This document shows, in pieces, positions 1 to 6,564 of a stretch of 11,444 nucleotides of DNA. The DNA is taken from positions 3,108-14,551 of the forward strand of contig PLCI01000077.1 of assembly GCA_003135595.1 (NCBI GenBank), given 5' to 3'. A program made the position numbers and the translations under genes. The notes under the pieces are model-generated. The model was not told the DNA's origin and ran no database searches. It saw nothing but the letters and a program-made list of their open reading frames with translations. This DNA is from Acidimicrobiaceae bacterium (GTDB lineage: Bacteria > Actinomycetota > Acidimicrobiia > Acidimicrobiales > RAAP-2). Every line of letters begins with the position of its first letter. The first letter of the stretch is position 1.

Positions 1-71
1 TCAAGCCGTCCATCTCCACGGTGCGCCGCTGACCTCACGGTCCTAGGTGCGCCACGTCTGAGGGAGCACCG
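1..71. other. 5' flank of rsgA, no gene identified
   Basis: This stretch lies before the first recognisable gene. Two short plus-strand frames enter from the left edge and stop at 30-32 (TGA) and 44-46 (TAG), so either could be the last few codons of an upstream gene. Too little is visible to identify a product. In other actinobacteria aroA is often upstream of rsgA, but nothing here shows it. The last bases carry the ribosome binding site of rsgA. No convincing promoter was found. Confidence 0.4.
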
Positions 72-74
72 TTG
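60..74 (+). promoter_or_regulatory. Ribosome binding site deciding the TTG start of rsgA
   Basis: GAGGGAG at 60-66 is followed by a 5-nt gap and TTG at 72-74. This supports TTG as the initiator, since the next in-frame ATG lies well inside the conserved N-terminal part of the protein. Confidence 0.6.
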
Positions 75-1094
75 TCTGCAAGTCCCCCCGCCTCGCTTGA
101 GGCGATCGGTCTGACCGACGCACGTCGTGTCGAGGCCGCCGCGTTCGGCGACGACGCCGTCGCGAGAATCACCAGGATCGACCGCGGCATCGCGTCTGCC
201 TGCACAGCAGCAGGCGAGGTGCGCATGGCGATCCCGCTCAGCGCCGATCTCGCCGTCGGCGACTTCGTCACGATCGACGCCGCGGGCGCCATGAGCCATC
301 GCCTGGATCGACAAGGCGCCGTGACGAGGCTCGTCGGTCACCGCCGCGACACGGTGCAGGTCGTCGCTGCGAACGTCGACCTGATCCTCGTCGTGCGCCC
401 GCTCGACCTGTCGCTGTCGCCGGCTCGAATCCAGTCCCTGCTCACGCTCGGCTTCGATGCCGGCGCGACGCCCGTCGTGGTCCTGACCAAGGCCGACCTC
501 GTCGAGGACCCCGGCGAGCAGGTCGCTGCCATCGAGTCCATCGCGCCGGGCGTCGAGGTCCTCGTCGTGAGCGCGATCACCGGCGAGGGCATCGATCGGC
601 TGCGAGAGCTGGTCCACGCGAGGACCGTCGTCTTCCTCGGGGAGTCCGGCGGGGGAAAGTCCACGCTCGTGAACCTCCTCGTGGGCGCCGAGGTGCTCGC
701 GACCGCCGAGACCCGCTCGGACGGCCAGGGTCGCCACACCACCTCGCACCGAGAGCTCGTCGCCCTCCCGGGCGGTGGTGCGATCATCGACACGCCAGGC
801 GTGCGCGAGGTGGTGGCGGCGACGACCCACGCGCTGGTGGACGAGGGCTTCGCGGACATCGCCGAGCTGGCCGCGTCGTGCCGATTCGGTGACTGCTCGC
901 ACGGTGCCGAGCCAGGCTGCGCCGTCGTCCGCGCGCTCGGGGCGGGCGAGCTCGAGCAAGCCCGACTCGACGCCTACGAGGCGGCGCTCCGCGACGCCGC
1001 GTGGAACGAGCGCCGCGCCGACAAGGCAGCCCTGGCCGCCCAGCGGAAGAGCTACCGGGCCCTCACGAAGCAGCGCCGCAGCGACGCCTGGTAG
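72..1094 (+). CDS. rsgA: Ribosome small-subunit-dependent GTPase RsgA
   Basis: This is a circularly permuted GTPase (340 aa) that acts in late 30S ribosomal subunit maturation. The GTPase motifs appear in permuted order: G4 TKAD at 139-142, G5 VSA near 166-168, P-loop GESGGGKST at 190-198, a GRHTT switch near 220, and G3 DTPGV at 240-244. The zinc-binding C-terminal knuckle follows, with Cys270, Cys275, His277 and Cys283 (C-x4-C-x-H-x5-C), and then a basic tail. An OB-fold occupies roughly residues 25-90. Length is normal for the family. Start choice is TTG with a good Shine-Dalgarno site 5 nt upstream. The P-loop has Gly where GxSGVGKS is usual, a mild variant. The gene stands alone on this strand and its TAG directly abuts the stop of the convergent downstream gene. 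Family assignment is secure. Confidence 0.95.
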   Translation: MSASPPASLEAIGLTDARRVEAAAFGDDAVARITRIDRGIASACTAAGEVRMAIPLSADLAVGDFVTIDAAGAMSHRLDRQGAVTRLVGHRRDTVQVVAANVDLILVVRPLDLSLSPARIQSLLTLGFDAGATPVVVLTKADLVEDPGEQVAAIESIAPGVEVLVVSAITGEGIDRLRELVHARTVVFLGESGGGKSTLVNLLVGAEVLATAETRSDGQGRHTTSHRELVALPGGGAIIDTPGVREVVAATTHALVDEGFADIAELAASCRFGDCSHGAEPGCAVVRALGAGELEQARLDAYEAALRDAAWNERRADKAALAAQRKSYRALTKQRRSDAW

Positions 1095-2939
1095 CTAGGC
1101 GAGCGGGTGACCGGTCGCGGGCGGAGACGGCGGGCTCTCGCCGGCGCGATTGCTCGCGTAGACCCGAACGACGCACGACGAACCCGCTGCGAGCCCGCGG
1201 ATGGTGCCCTGGTGCGTCGTGCCCGAAAAGTGGGCTGTCCGCACCGCGCCACCGCAGCTCATCGTGACCTTGTAGCCGGAGATCGAGGCACCCCCGGTCG
1301 ACGTCGGTGCCGACCAGGTCGTGCGAAGCCCATGGGCGATCCCGACCACGCTCGTGATCCTGGGAGCCGACGGGACGGTGGCGGGCATTCGCACGGTCAC
1401 CATCGCCGTCGCCGAGACCTGCCCGTCGTCGGCGACCGACGTGACGCCAAGTCGGTAGGTGGCGCCGGGGGCGAGCTTCGTGACCGTCGCGGCGAGGCCG
1501 ACGACCGGGCCCTTGTCAGCCGTTGCGCCGCCGACGAGCGTCGCGGTGATCTCGAAGTGGCTGATGCCCACGCCGATGTTGCTGGGCGCGTACCACGTGA
1601 GGTGGGCCGTGTGACCATTTGGCGTCGCGTGCAAGCCAGTCACGGAACCTGGCGGCGTGCCCGTGACCCACGTCGCGCCCATCGCCTCGGTTCCGGCCGT
1701 CGCGCCGGCGGTGTTGTAGTAGCCGACCGCGGTGCACTCAACCCCGGCTGCGCACGAGACGCCCAGCAGCTCGTGGTCGGTTATGGCACCGAACGGGATG
1801 CCCGCGATCGCGAGCTGTCCCCACTTCCCGTTGGTCATCTGCGCCGTGGCCGCGTGAAGCGCGCCGTTCTTGTCCGAGAGGGCGCCAACGATGGTGCAGG
1901 ACTTGGTCGTGGCGACACACGAGATGCCGTCAGTGAATGGGTTGTTGAAATTGCTCGGGAGGGGAACGTCGACGGCGTGGCCCCAGACACCTCCGGCCTC
2001 GGTGAAGGTCTCAGAGAACCCGTTTCCGTTCTTGTCCACCCAATTTCCAGCGGCGACGCAGTCAGCAGAGGCGACACACGAGACTGACGAGAGGTACTCG
2101 CTCGGGTTCGACGCGTCCTTTGGATTCGCGACGATGACGCTGGTGCCCCAGACGCCGGCGTTCTCCTCGACGTAGGTGGCGCGTTCGGTGATCTGGCCCG
2201 CCTGGGCACCTACTGCCACGCAGCTCGTTGACGTCGCGCAAGAGATCGAGCCGAGCTCAATGCCGACGTTCCCTCCGATAGGGGACAGTTCTTGAGGACT
2301 CCCGGTCAGAGCGCCACTCGAAAATTTGTCGACCACCGAGTGCACTTGGTTGCCTGTGGTGAGATATTCGCCAACCAACTGGCATGTTCCACCGGCAACA
2401 CATGAAACAGATTGGAAGCTGGTTAGCGCCGGCGATGATGCCGCGTCGCCCGGGACTGGCAGCTCAACGCCTCTCGCCCACGCGCCAGCTGTCTCGACGG
2501 CGTAGAAGCTCTCTGTTTGCACAGTGCTGATTCTGTAGTCGCCTACAGCGACGCAATTCCCGACGCCGAAACAGGAGATCCCGTTCAGGTCCGAAAACGT
2601 GTAATCGGGCGCATTCGCAGGTGCAAGGATCTGTTCACTCGACCACGTTCCAGATGTGAGGCCGAATGCCATTGCATGCGTAATCCCGATTGTGTCTTCA
2701 TATGATCCGACAGCCGAACAACTCCCGCCTGAAGGACAACTGACTTCACTAGCGACAGCATTCGGTATCGGTCCTGCGTTGATTGCGAGGGGCAACTCAA
2801 CGGCGAGGGGTGGTGAGCCTGTCGCCCAGGCATCGATTGGTAACGCAACCGCGATTGCAACGCCAAGTGCGCTTGTGATGGCCAAGGTCGTCATCCTTCG
2901 CATGGTTGCAGATGCACGCAGGTTGGTGTGGTCTGACAT
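1095..2939 (-). CDS. Secreted Cys-paired repeat (probable beta-propeller) protein with two Fn3 domains
   Basis: The product (614 aa) is likely secreted; I do not recognise a characterised homologue. A signal peptide is visible: basic MRRM at 13-16, a hydrophobic stretch to about 33, and a likely cleavage after AWA (37-39). It is a Sec type with a long n-region. Residues 66-424 hold seven degenerate repeats of 53-57 residues, each with SC-x5-C (one is C-x6-C) followed by an AVG-like triplet. Six of the seven then have a Trp. Seven units suggest a disulfide-stabilised seven-bladed propeller. Two fibronectin type III domains follow, at about 429-517 and 523-606, the second with its own pair Cys562/Cys589. 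There is no C-terminal membrane anchor or sortase motif. ATG at 2939 is preferred because GAAAGG lies 10 nt upstream; Met13 lacks a site. Extracellular binding or adhesion is an inference. The 5' half is lower in GC than neighbouring genes. Confidence 0.8.
   Translation of the reverse strand: MSDHTNLRASATMRRMTTLAITSALGVAIAVALPIDAWATGSPPLAVELPLAINAGPIPNAVASEVSCPSGGSCSAVGSYEDTIGITHAMAFGLTSGTWSSEQILAPANAPDYTFSDLNGISCFGVGNCVAVGDYRISTVQTESFYAVETAGAWARGVELPVPGDAASSPALTSFQSVSCVAGGTCQLVGEYLTTGNQVHSVVDKFSSGALTGSPQELSPIGGNVGIELGSISCATSTSCVAVGAQAGQITERATYVEENAGVWGTSVIVANPKDASNPSEYLSSVSCVASADCVAAGNWVDKNGNGFSETFTEAGGVWGHAVDVPLPSNFNNPFTDGISCVATTKSCTIVGALSDKNGALHAATAQMTNGKWGQLAIAGIPFGAITDHELLGVSCAAGVECTAVGYYNTAGATAGTEAMGATWVTGTPPGSVTGLHATPNGHTAHLTWYAPSNIGVGISHFEITATLVGGATADKGPVVGLAATVTKLAPGATYRLGVTSVADDGQVSATAMVTVRMPATVPSAPRITSVVGIAHGLRTTWSAPTSTGGASISGYKVTMSCGGAVRTAHFSGTTHQGTIRGLAAGSSCVVRVYASNRAGESPPSPPATGHPLA
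1122..1655 (-). other. Two tandem fibronectin type III domains of the secreted protein
   Basis: The segment encodes residues about 429-606. Both halves start with a proline-rich lead followed by a W-x-A-P core strand (WYAP near 449, WSAP near 542), then a Y/F-x-(I/V)-T strand, a conserved LAPGATY or LAAGSSC turn, and a V-x-S/A-x-N/D strand. These are the usual Fn3 hallmarks. Such tandem Fn3 domains are common spacers or binding modules in actinobacterial secreted proteins. Confidence 0.8.
1668..2744 (-). repeat. Seven degenerate Cys-paired protein repeats
   Basis: The repeats are visible at protein level. Cysteine pairs fall at residues 68/74, 123/129, 180/186, 234/240, 288/294, 341/348 and 396/402, giving steps of 55, 57, 54, 54, 53 and 55 residues. 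The core is (V/I)SC-x5-C-x-AVG followed about 20-25 residues later by G-x-W (Trp99, 154, 264, 319, 373, 424). Repeat 3 lacks the Trp and repeat 6 has the longer C-x6-C loop. The DNA copies have diverged, so this is an old internal duplication rather than a recent tandem expansion. Confidence 0.85.
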
Positions 2940-3480
2940 CGGAGGCCCGCCTTTCGGTTGCGGAGTGGTGCGAACTTCATTGATGTGACCGCGGAGTCAA
3001 AACGAGCCTATGTCTCTCGTGGGGAGGCGCTGCTGCATAGTTAGATCCCACTGGGCATCGAAGATATGTCGACCTGCGAATTGTGGGCCATGACCATGCT
3101 GCGCAGTAGCGTCGCCAGAGTGTCAATTGCGGGACTACGTCACTCTCTGCATCGCCTTCTAGGAAGAGTTGTCAGAGCCATCCACAAATTGTCGGCTGAG
3201 GCTGGAATCGTTGGTGCTGAAGACAATCTTGCGAGAGGATTCGGGGCATTCGGATCTGGCAGCGCACTGCTGTTTCCACAAGGTGTCATCTACAACGAGT
3301 CCTATATCCAGATCGGAGAGGGCACAATGGTCGGCCCGGGCGTATGTCTCACCGCCGGCATGGGTCCGGGGCAGTCAATGCTCACGAATCCAGTCGTCTC
3401 TATTGGCGATCGCTGTGTGATCGGCCGTGGTAGCCACCTGATTGGGCACTGGTCAATCCAGCTCGGCGACGACATCCAGA
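2250..3480. other. Lower-GC block spanning the 5' halves of two divergent genes
   Basis: Hand-counted 60-bp rows give about 58% (2281), 53% (2341), 52% (2641), 53% (2701), 57% (3001), 50% (3181) and 55% (3241). Flanking rows give about 70% (1501), 72% (3541), 70% (3661) and 80% (5821). The transition is gradual on both sides and lies inside coding sequence. Acquisition by recombination or relaxed composition are both possible. No insertion sequence ends or direct repeats were seen at the edges. Confidence 0.6.
2940..3065. promoter_or_regulatory. Divergent intergenic region, promoters not resolved
   Basis: This 126-bp gap separates the start of the secreted protein gene (leftward) from the start of the acyltransferase gene (rightward), so it should hold promoters for both. 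On the minus strand TTGACT (2995-3000) is a possible -35 element, but no good -10 lies 16-18 bp downstream of it. TAGGCT further upstream on the minus strand fits TANNNT but lacks a -35. On the plus strand no convincing pair was found. GAAAGG at 2950-2955 (minus) serves as ribosome binding site of the secreted protein. Confidence 0.45.
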
Positions 3481-3764
3481 CTGGGCCGTACGTCTACATC
3501 ACTGACCAGAACCACGGCTACGAGGACCCGTCGATTCCCGTCGGCATCCAGCCGACGAGGGAGAAGGCGGTCCGGATCGGTTCGGGCAGCTGGCTGGGGG
3601 CGAACGTGGTGATCCTGCCGGGCACGGTCCTCGGGAGGAACTGCGTCGTGGCCGCGGGTGCAGTCGTCCGAGGGGAGTTCCCCGACCACTGCGTCGTCGC
3701 AGGTGTCCCAGCCAAGGCCGTGCGTATCTACAAGGACGGGGAGTGGCACCGACCTCTGACGTAG
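3066..3764 (+). CDS. Left-handed beta-helix (hexapeptide repeat) acyltransferase
   Basis: The 232-aa protein belongs to the LacA/NodL/WcaF-like group of trimeric acyl- or acetyltransferases that use acyl-CoA. From about residue 74 it is built of hexapeptide repeats such as IGEGTMVG, IGDRCVIG, IGSGSWLG and LGRNCVVA. The loop DQNHGYEDP at 148-155 carries the family's likely catalytic His150, and the C-terminal AGVPAKAVR end is typical. Residues 1-60 are basic and may be partly amphipathic; there is no signal peptide. The acceptor could be a sugar, polysaccharide, lipid precursor or small molecule and cannot be told from sequence. The start is uncertain: ATG at 3066 has no good Shine-Dalgarno site, and ATG at 3090 or 3096 are alternatives. 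The last 22 bp overlap the MFS gene, implying translational coupling. The 5' half has lower GC than the 3' half. Confidence 0.85.
   Translation: MSTCELWAMTMLRSSVARVSIAGLRHSLHRLLGRVVRAIHKLSAEAGIVGAEDNLARGFGAFGSGSALLFPQGVIYNESYIQIGEGTMVGPGVCLTAGMGPGQSMLTNPVVSIGDRCVIGRGSHLIGHWSIQLGDDIQTGPYVYITDQNHGYEDPSIPVGIQPTREKAVRIGSGSWLGANVVILPGTVLGRNCVVAAGAVVRGEFPDHCVVAGVPAKAVRIYKDGEWHRPLT
3732..3745 (+). promoter_or_regulatory. Ribosome binding site and GTG start inside the acyltransferase gene
   Basis: AAGGA at 3732-3736 lies 6 nt before GTG at 3743-3745, all within the end of the preceding gene. It supports initiation of the MFS gene 22 bp before the upstream stop, typical of coupled translation. Confidence 0.6.
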
Positions 3765-5056
3765 CCGACGACGCATCGAGACGGCGACGCTTCGGGCTCG
3801 ACCTGCGACCTCTCCAGGGGTCGAAGGACTATCGCGCCCTGTTCATCGCGGGACTCGTCGGCACGATCGGCGAGCAGGGGACCTACGTCGTCGTGCCGTA
3901 CCAAATGAAGCTTCTGACGGGCTCGTTCATCGACGTCGGGCTCCTCGGTGCCGTCGAGATCGTCCCGCTCGTGATCTTCGGGATCCTCGGCGGTGCGCTC
4001 GCCGACGCCGTGGACAAACGCCGGATGATCATCTCGACAGAGGCCCTCATGGTGCTCGGCACGGCCGGACTGCTCGTGAACGCCATCGTTGGCCGGCCGC
4101 GCGTGTGGGTGCTCTTCGTCGCGGTCATCGTCTTCGCAAGCGCGGACGCCTTGCAGCGTCCGTCGCTCGACTCGATCGTGCCCCGGCTCGTGCCACACGA
4201 TCAGCTGTCGGCCGCGTCGTCGCTCTCCACGTTCCGCTGGACCTTCGGCTCGATCATCGGGCCGATCGCGGGCGGGACGGCCGCGGTCGTGATCGGGCCG
4301 TCATCGTGGTACGCGGTTGACGCCGGGACCTTCGCCGTCACGCTGCTGTGCTTCGTCGCGCTGGCCTCCTCCCCGCCGTCGGTGAAGCAGCGCCCTGACG
4401 TGCGCCACGTGTTCGCCGGGGTCGGGTACGCCATTCGGCGCCGGGACCTGCTGGGGACCTACCTCATCGACTTCTCGGCGATGCTCTTCGCCTTCCCGGT
4501 CGCCCTGTTCCCCTTCCTTGCCACGCGCTACCACGATCGGTTCGCCCTCGGACTTCTCTACGCCGGGCTGCCCATCGGCGCGCTGGTGGCATCGCTCACG
4601 TCGCGGTGGACCGCGCGCGTCCACCACCACGGCCGTGCGATCGTCGCGGCCGCGGTCGTCTGGGGACTCGCCGTTGCCGGCTTCGGACTCGCCAACGGCC
4701 TGCTGGTCGCGATCCTCGCCCTGGTCGTCGCGGGCGGCGCGGACGCCATCAGCGGCATCTTCCGCATGACGATGTGGAACGCCTCGATCCCCGACGAGAT
4801 GCGGGGCCGGATGGCCGGCATCGAGCTGCTCAGCTACTCGACGGGCCCCGAGCTCGGTCAGCTGCGCAGCGCCTTCGTCGCCTCTGTCACCTCGTTGCGC
4901 ACGTCCGTGGTCTCCGGCGGCCTCATCTGTGCGGCGTCGTGCGGTGCGCTGGTCGCCCTGCTGCCGACGATGTGGCGCTTCGATGCGCGGACCGACCCGA
5001 ACGTCGCCGAGGTGCGCGCGCAGCGAGCCGCGCCGCTCGATCACCCCGAGCCCTGA
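3743..5056 (+). CDS. Major facilitator superfamily exporter (MFS_3/EntS-like)
   Basis: The protein (437 aa) is an inner-membrane secondary transporter, most like the MFS_3 drug or siderophore exporter group. After a polar N-terminus, hydrophobic segments begin near residue 32. The loop between helices 2 and 3 has the motif A form GGALADAVDKRRM (83-95). A second family signature, IPDEMRGRMAGI, lies at 349-360, followed by GPELGQLRSAF at 368-378. Hydrophobic segments are consistent with about 10-12 helices. The C-terminal 25 residues are polar and cytoplasmic. GTG at 3743 is chosen for its Shine-Dalgarno site; it overlaps the acyltransferase gene by 22 bp. Substrate is unknown. Co-translation with an acyltransferase suggests export of an acylated product, or self-protection, but this is inference. 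A gap of 38 bp separates it from serB. Confidence 0.9.
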   Translation: MAPTSDVADDASRRRRFGLDLRPLQGSKDYRALFIAGLVGTIGEQGTYVVVPYQMKLLTGSFIDVGLLGAVEIVPLVIFGILGGALADAVDKRRMIISTEALMVLGTAGLLVNAIVGRPRVWVLFVAVIVFASADALQRPSLDSIVPRLVPHDQLSAASSLSTFRWTFGSIIGPIAGGTAAVVIGPSSWYAVDAGTFAVTLLCFVALASSPPSVKQRPDVRHVFAGVGYAIRRRDLLGTYLIDFSAMLFAFPVALFPFLATRYHDRFALGLLYAGLPIGALVASLTSRWTARVHHHGRAIVAAAVVWGLAVAGFGLANGLLVAILALVVAGGADAISGIFRMTMWNASIPDEMRGRMAGIELLSYSTGPELGQLRSAFVASVTSLRTSVVSGGLICAASCGALVALLPTMWRFDARTDPNVAEVRAQRAAPLDHPEP

Positions 5057-5082
5057 CGCTCCAGCGCCCGGCCTCCTCCGCC

Positions 5083-5098
5083 TACCATCGATCGATGG
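5083..5098 (+). promoter_or_regulatory. Possible leaderless -10 element and 14-bp palindrome over the serB start
   Basis: TACCAT at 5083-5088 fits the actinobacterial -10 form TANNNT and ends 6 nt before the ATG at 5095, the geometry of a leaderless transcript. No Shine-Dalgarno site is present in the 38-bp gap. CCATCGATCGATGG at 5085-5098 is a perfect 14-bp palindrome that overlaps both the -10 and the start codon, so it could be an operator. Neither role is proved by sequence alone. Confidence 0.35.
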
Positions 5099-6345
5099 CG
5101 CCCGGCGACACCGAGGGTGGCTCCGAGCACCAGCAGCTCTTGGTGACGGTGACGGGCCAGGACCGCCCCGGCATCGCCGCGACACTCTTCGGCGCGCTTG
5201 ATGCCGTCGACGCGCAGGTGACCGACATCGGCCAGATCACGATCAAGGGCCACCTCGTCGTCTGCGTGGAGCTCGACTGCCCCGCAGACGTCACGCCCGC
5301 CCAGGTGCGCCGCTCGGTGCTGTCCTCGGACCTGGGCGGCGACGACCGACTACAGGTCACGGTCTCGGCGACCGAGCTGCCTATCGGCGCGATCGGTCGC
5401 CGGCTCCTCGTGACCTTGACCTCGTCGTCGCTCACGGCGGGGGCCATGGCGCGGGTGTGCACGGTGATCTTCGAGTCGGGCGGGACGTGCGAGCGCATCG
5501 TGCAGCTCGCGACCTACCCGGTGCAGTGCTACGAGCTGGTCGTCCTCGGCGCGGACCACGAGCTCCTGCGCACCTCGCTCGCTGCCGAGTCCTCGCGCAG
5601 CGGGATCGACCTCGCCGTCCAGCGAGCGGGGCTGCACCGAAGGGCCAAGCGGCTCGTGGTGCTCGACGCCGACTCGACACTCCTGACCGAAGAGGTGATC
5701 GACCTGCTCGCTGCAGAGGCCGGCGTCGAGCGCGAGGTGGCCGCGATCACCGAGGCCGCGATGGCCGGCGGGCTGGAGTTCGCCCCCGCCCTCGCGGCTC
5801 GCGTCGCCCTCCTCAAGGGCCTCTCGGTCGACGCGCTCGCGACGGTCGCGGGCCGCCTCGAGCTCGCGCCAGGTGCGCGCACGCTCGTGCGCACGCTGCG
5901 CCGGCTGGGCTTCGCGACCGCGGTCGTGAGCGGCGGGTTCCACGAGGTCCTCGACCCGATGTGCGCGGACCTCGGCGTCGACCGGGTGGCGGCCAACCGA
6001 CTGGTGGTGGCTGACGGTCGACTCACCGGCGAGATCGACGGCCCGGTCGTCGACCGCGCCGGCAAGGCCTCGGCGCTGCGCCGCTTCGCTGACGAGCTCG
6101 ACGTCCCTCTCACCCAGACCGTGGCCGTCGGCGACGGCGCGAACGACGTGGACATGATCGCGATCGCCGGTCTCGGGATCGCGTTCAACGCGCGACCGGT
6201 GGTCCGCGACGCGGCCGACGCAGCGCTCTCGGTGCCCTACCTCGACGCCGTCCTCTTCCTCCTCGGGATCCCCCGCGAGGAGATCGAGGCCGCAGAGGAG
6301 CCCGAGGGTGACGATCCCCCCGGTGAGACAGAAAGCGTGCAGTAG
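5095..6345 (+). CDS. serB: Phosphoserine phosphatase SerB with two ACT domains
   Basis: SerB (416 aa) hydrolyses L-3-phosphoserine to serine, the last step of the phosphorylated serine pathway, in the cytoplasm. Two N-terminal ACT-like domains lie at about 14-92 (with DRPG at 23-26) and 102-176, as in mycobacterial SerB2, and may bind an amino acid effector. The HAD phosphatase domain has motif I DADST (191-195; nucleophile Asp191, acid Asp193), motif II Ser279 in VVSGGF, Lys324, and motif IV GDGANDVD (346-353). The cap segment reads GGLEFAPAL in place of the common GELDFxxSL. ATG at 5095 is chosen because homology begins just after it. The frame is open far upstream, but that part overlaps the MFS gene and is a shadow. 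There is no Shine-Dalgarno site, so a leaderless message is possible. The C-terminal tail is acidic and low in complexity. Confidence 0.95.
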   Translation: MAPGDTEGGSEHQQLLVTVTGQDRPGIAATLFGALDAVDAQVTDIGQITIKGHLVVCVELDCPADVTPAQVRRSVLSSDLGGDDRLQVTVSATELPIGAIGRRLLVTLTSSSLTAGAMARVCTVIFESGGTCERIVQLATYPVQCYELVVLGADHELLRTSLAAESSRSGIDLAVQRAGLHRRAKRLVVLDADSTLLTEEVIDLLAAEAGVEREVAAITEAAMAGGLEFAPALAARVALLKGLSVDALATVAGRLELAPGARTLVRTLRRLGFATAVVSGGFHEVLDPMCADLGVDRVAANRLVVADGRLTGEIDGPVVDRAGKASALRRFADELDVPLTQTVAVGDGANDVDMIAIAGLGIAFNARPVVRDAADAALSVPYLDAVLFLLGIPREEIEAAEEPEGDDPPGETESVQ

Positions 6346-6366
6346 TCTCACCACGCGAGGAGGGGC
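6346..6366 (+). promoter_or_regulatory. Short serB-ferredoxin spacer with a strong ribosome binding site
   Basis: The 21-bp spacer contains GAGGAGGGG at 6357-6365 just before ATG at 6367. It has no room for a terminator. TAGTCT at 6343-6348 matches TANNNT, but no -35 lies at a usual distance, so read-through from serB is the simplest view. Confidence 0.5.
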
Positions 6367-6564
6367 ATGCACGTTGCGATCGACGCGTCGAGGTGCCAGG
6401 GCCACGGGCGGTGCTTCTCGATCGCCTCGGCGCTGTTCGAGAGCGACGAGCTCGGCAACGGCGTGGTGATCGCGGACGGCACCGTCGGGCCCGGCCAGGA
6501 GCACCACGCGCATATGGCCGTCGCGAACTGCCCCGAGGGCGCCGTCAGCATCGAGGGGGCCTGA
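6367..6564 (+). CDS. Small CxxHxxC (3Fe-4S type) ferredoxin
   Basis: This 65-aa cytoplasmic electron carrier has Cys10, His13 and Cys16 in CQGHGRC, then Cys55 followed by Pro56. This is the C-xx-H-xx-C-(x)n-CP pattern of P450-associated actinobacterial ferredoxins. The residue that would be the fourth cluster cysteine is His13, which fits a 3Fe-4S cluster. Length is normal. The protein is acidic overall (Asp and Glu from 25 on), as expected for docking to a P450. Its TGA overlaps the ATG of the P450 gene (TGATG), so the two are almost surely co-translated and partners. A ferredoxin reductase must be encoded elsewhere. The family assignment is firm; the cluster type is inferred from the motif. 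Confidence 0.93.
   Translation: MHVAIDASRCQGHGRCFSIASALFESDELGNGVVIADGTVGPGQEHHAHMAVANCPEGAVSIEGA

Noticed and set aside
1098..1160. Possible bidirectional terminator after rsgA (GACCGGTC palindrome and GCGAGC/GCTCGC complementary words).
   Set aside because: The palindrome is short, the complementary words are about 50 bp apart, and no T-run follows on either strand.
2980..3014. TTGATG and TATGTC as a plus-strand promoter for the acyltransferase gene.
   Set aside because: The spacer is 23 bp, too long for a sigma-70 type promoter, and the -10 lacks the final T.
4606..5094. The serB frame stays open far upstream, which could suggest an N-terminal extension or fusion.
   Set aside because: The extension runs through the MFS gene in another frame, is rich in Arg, Gly and Pro, and shows no domain. 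The SerB ACT domain begins just after ATG 5095.
5350..6513. Long minus-strand open frame opposite serB.
   Set aside because: Composition is low in complexity and biased, no family is recognisable, and the opposite strand encodes a complete SerB.
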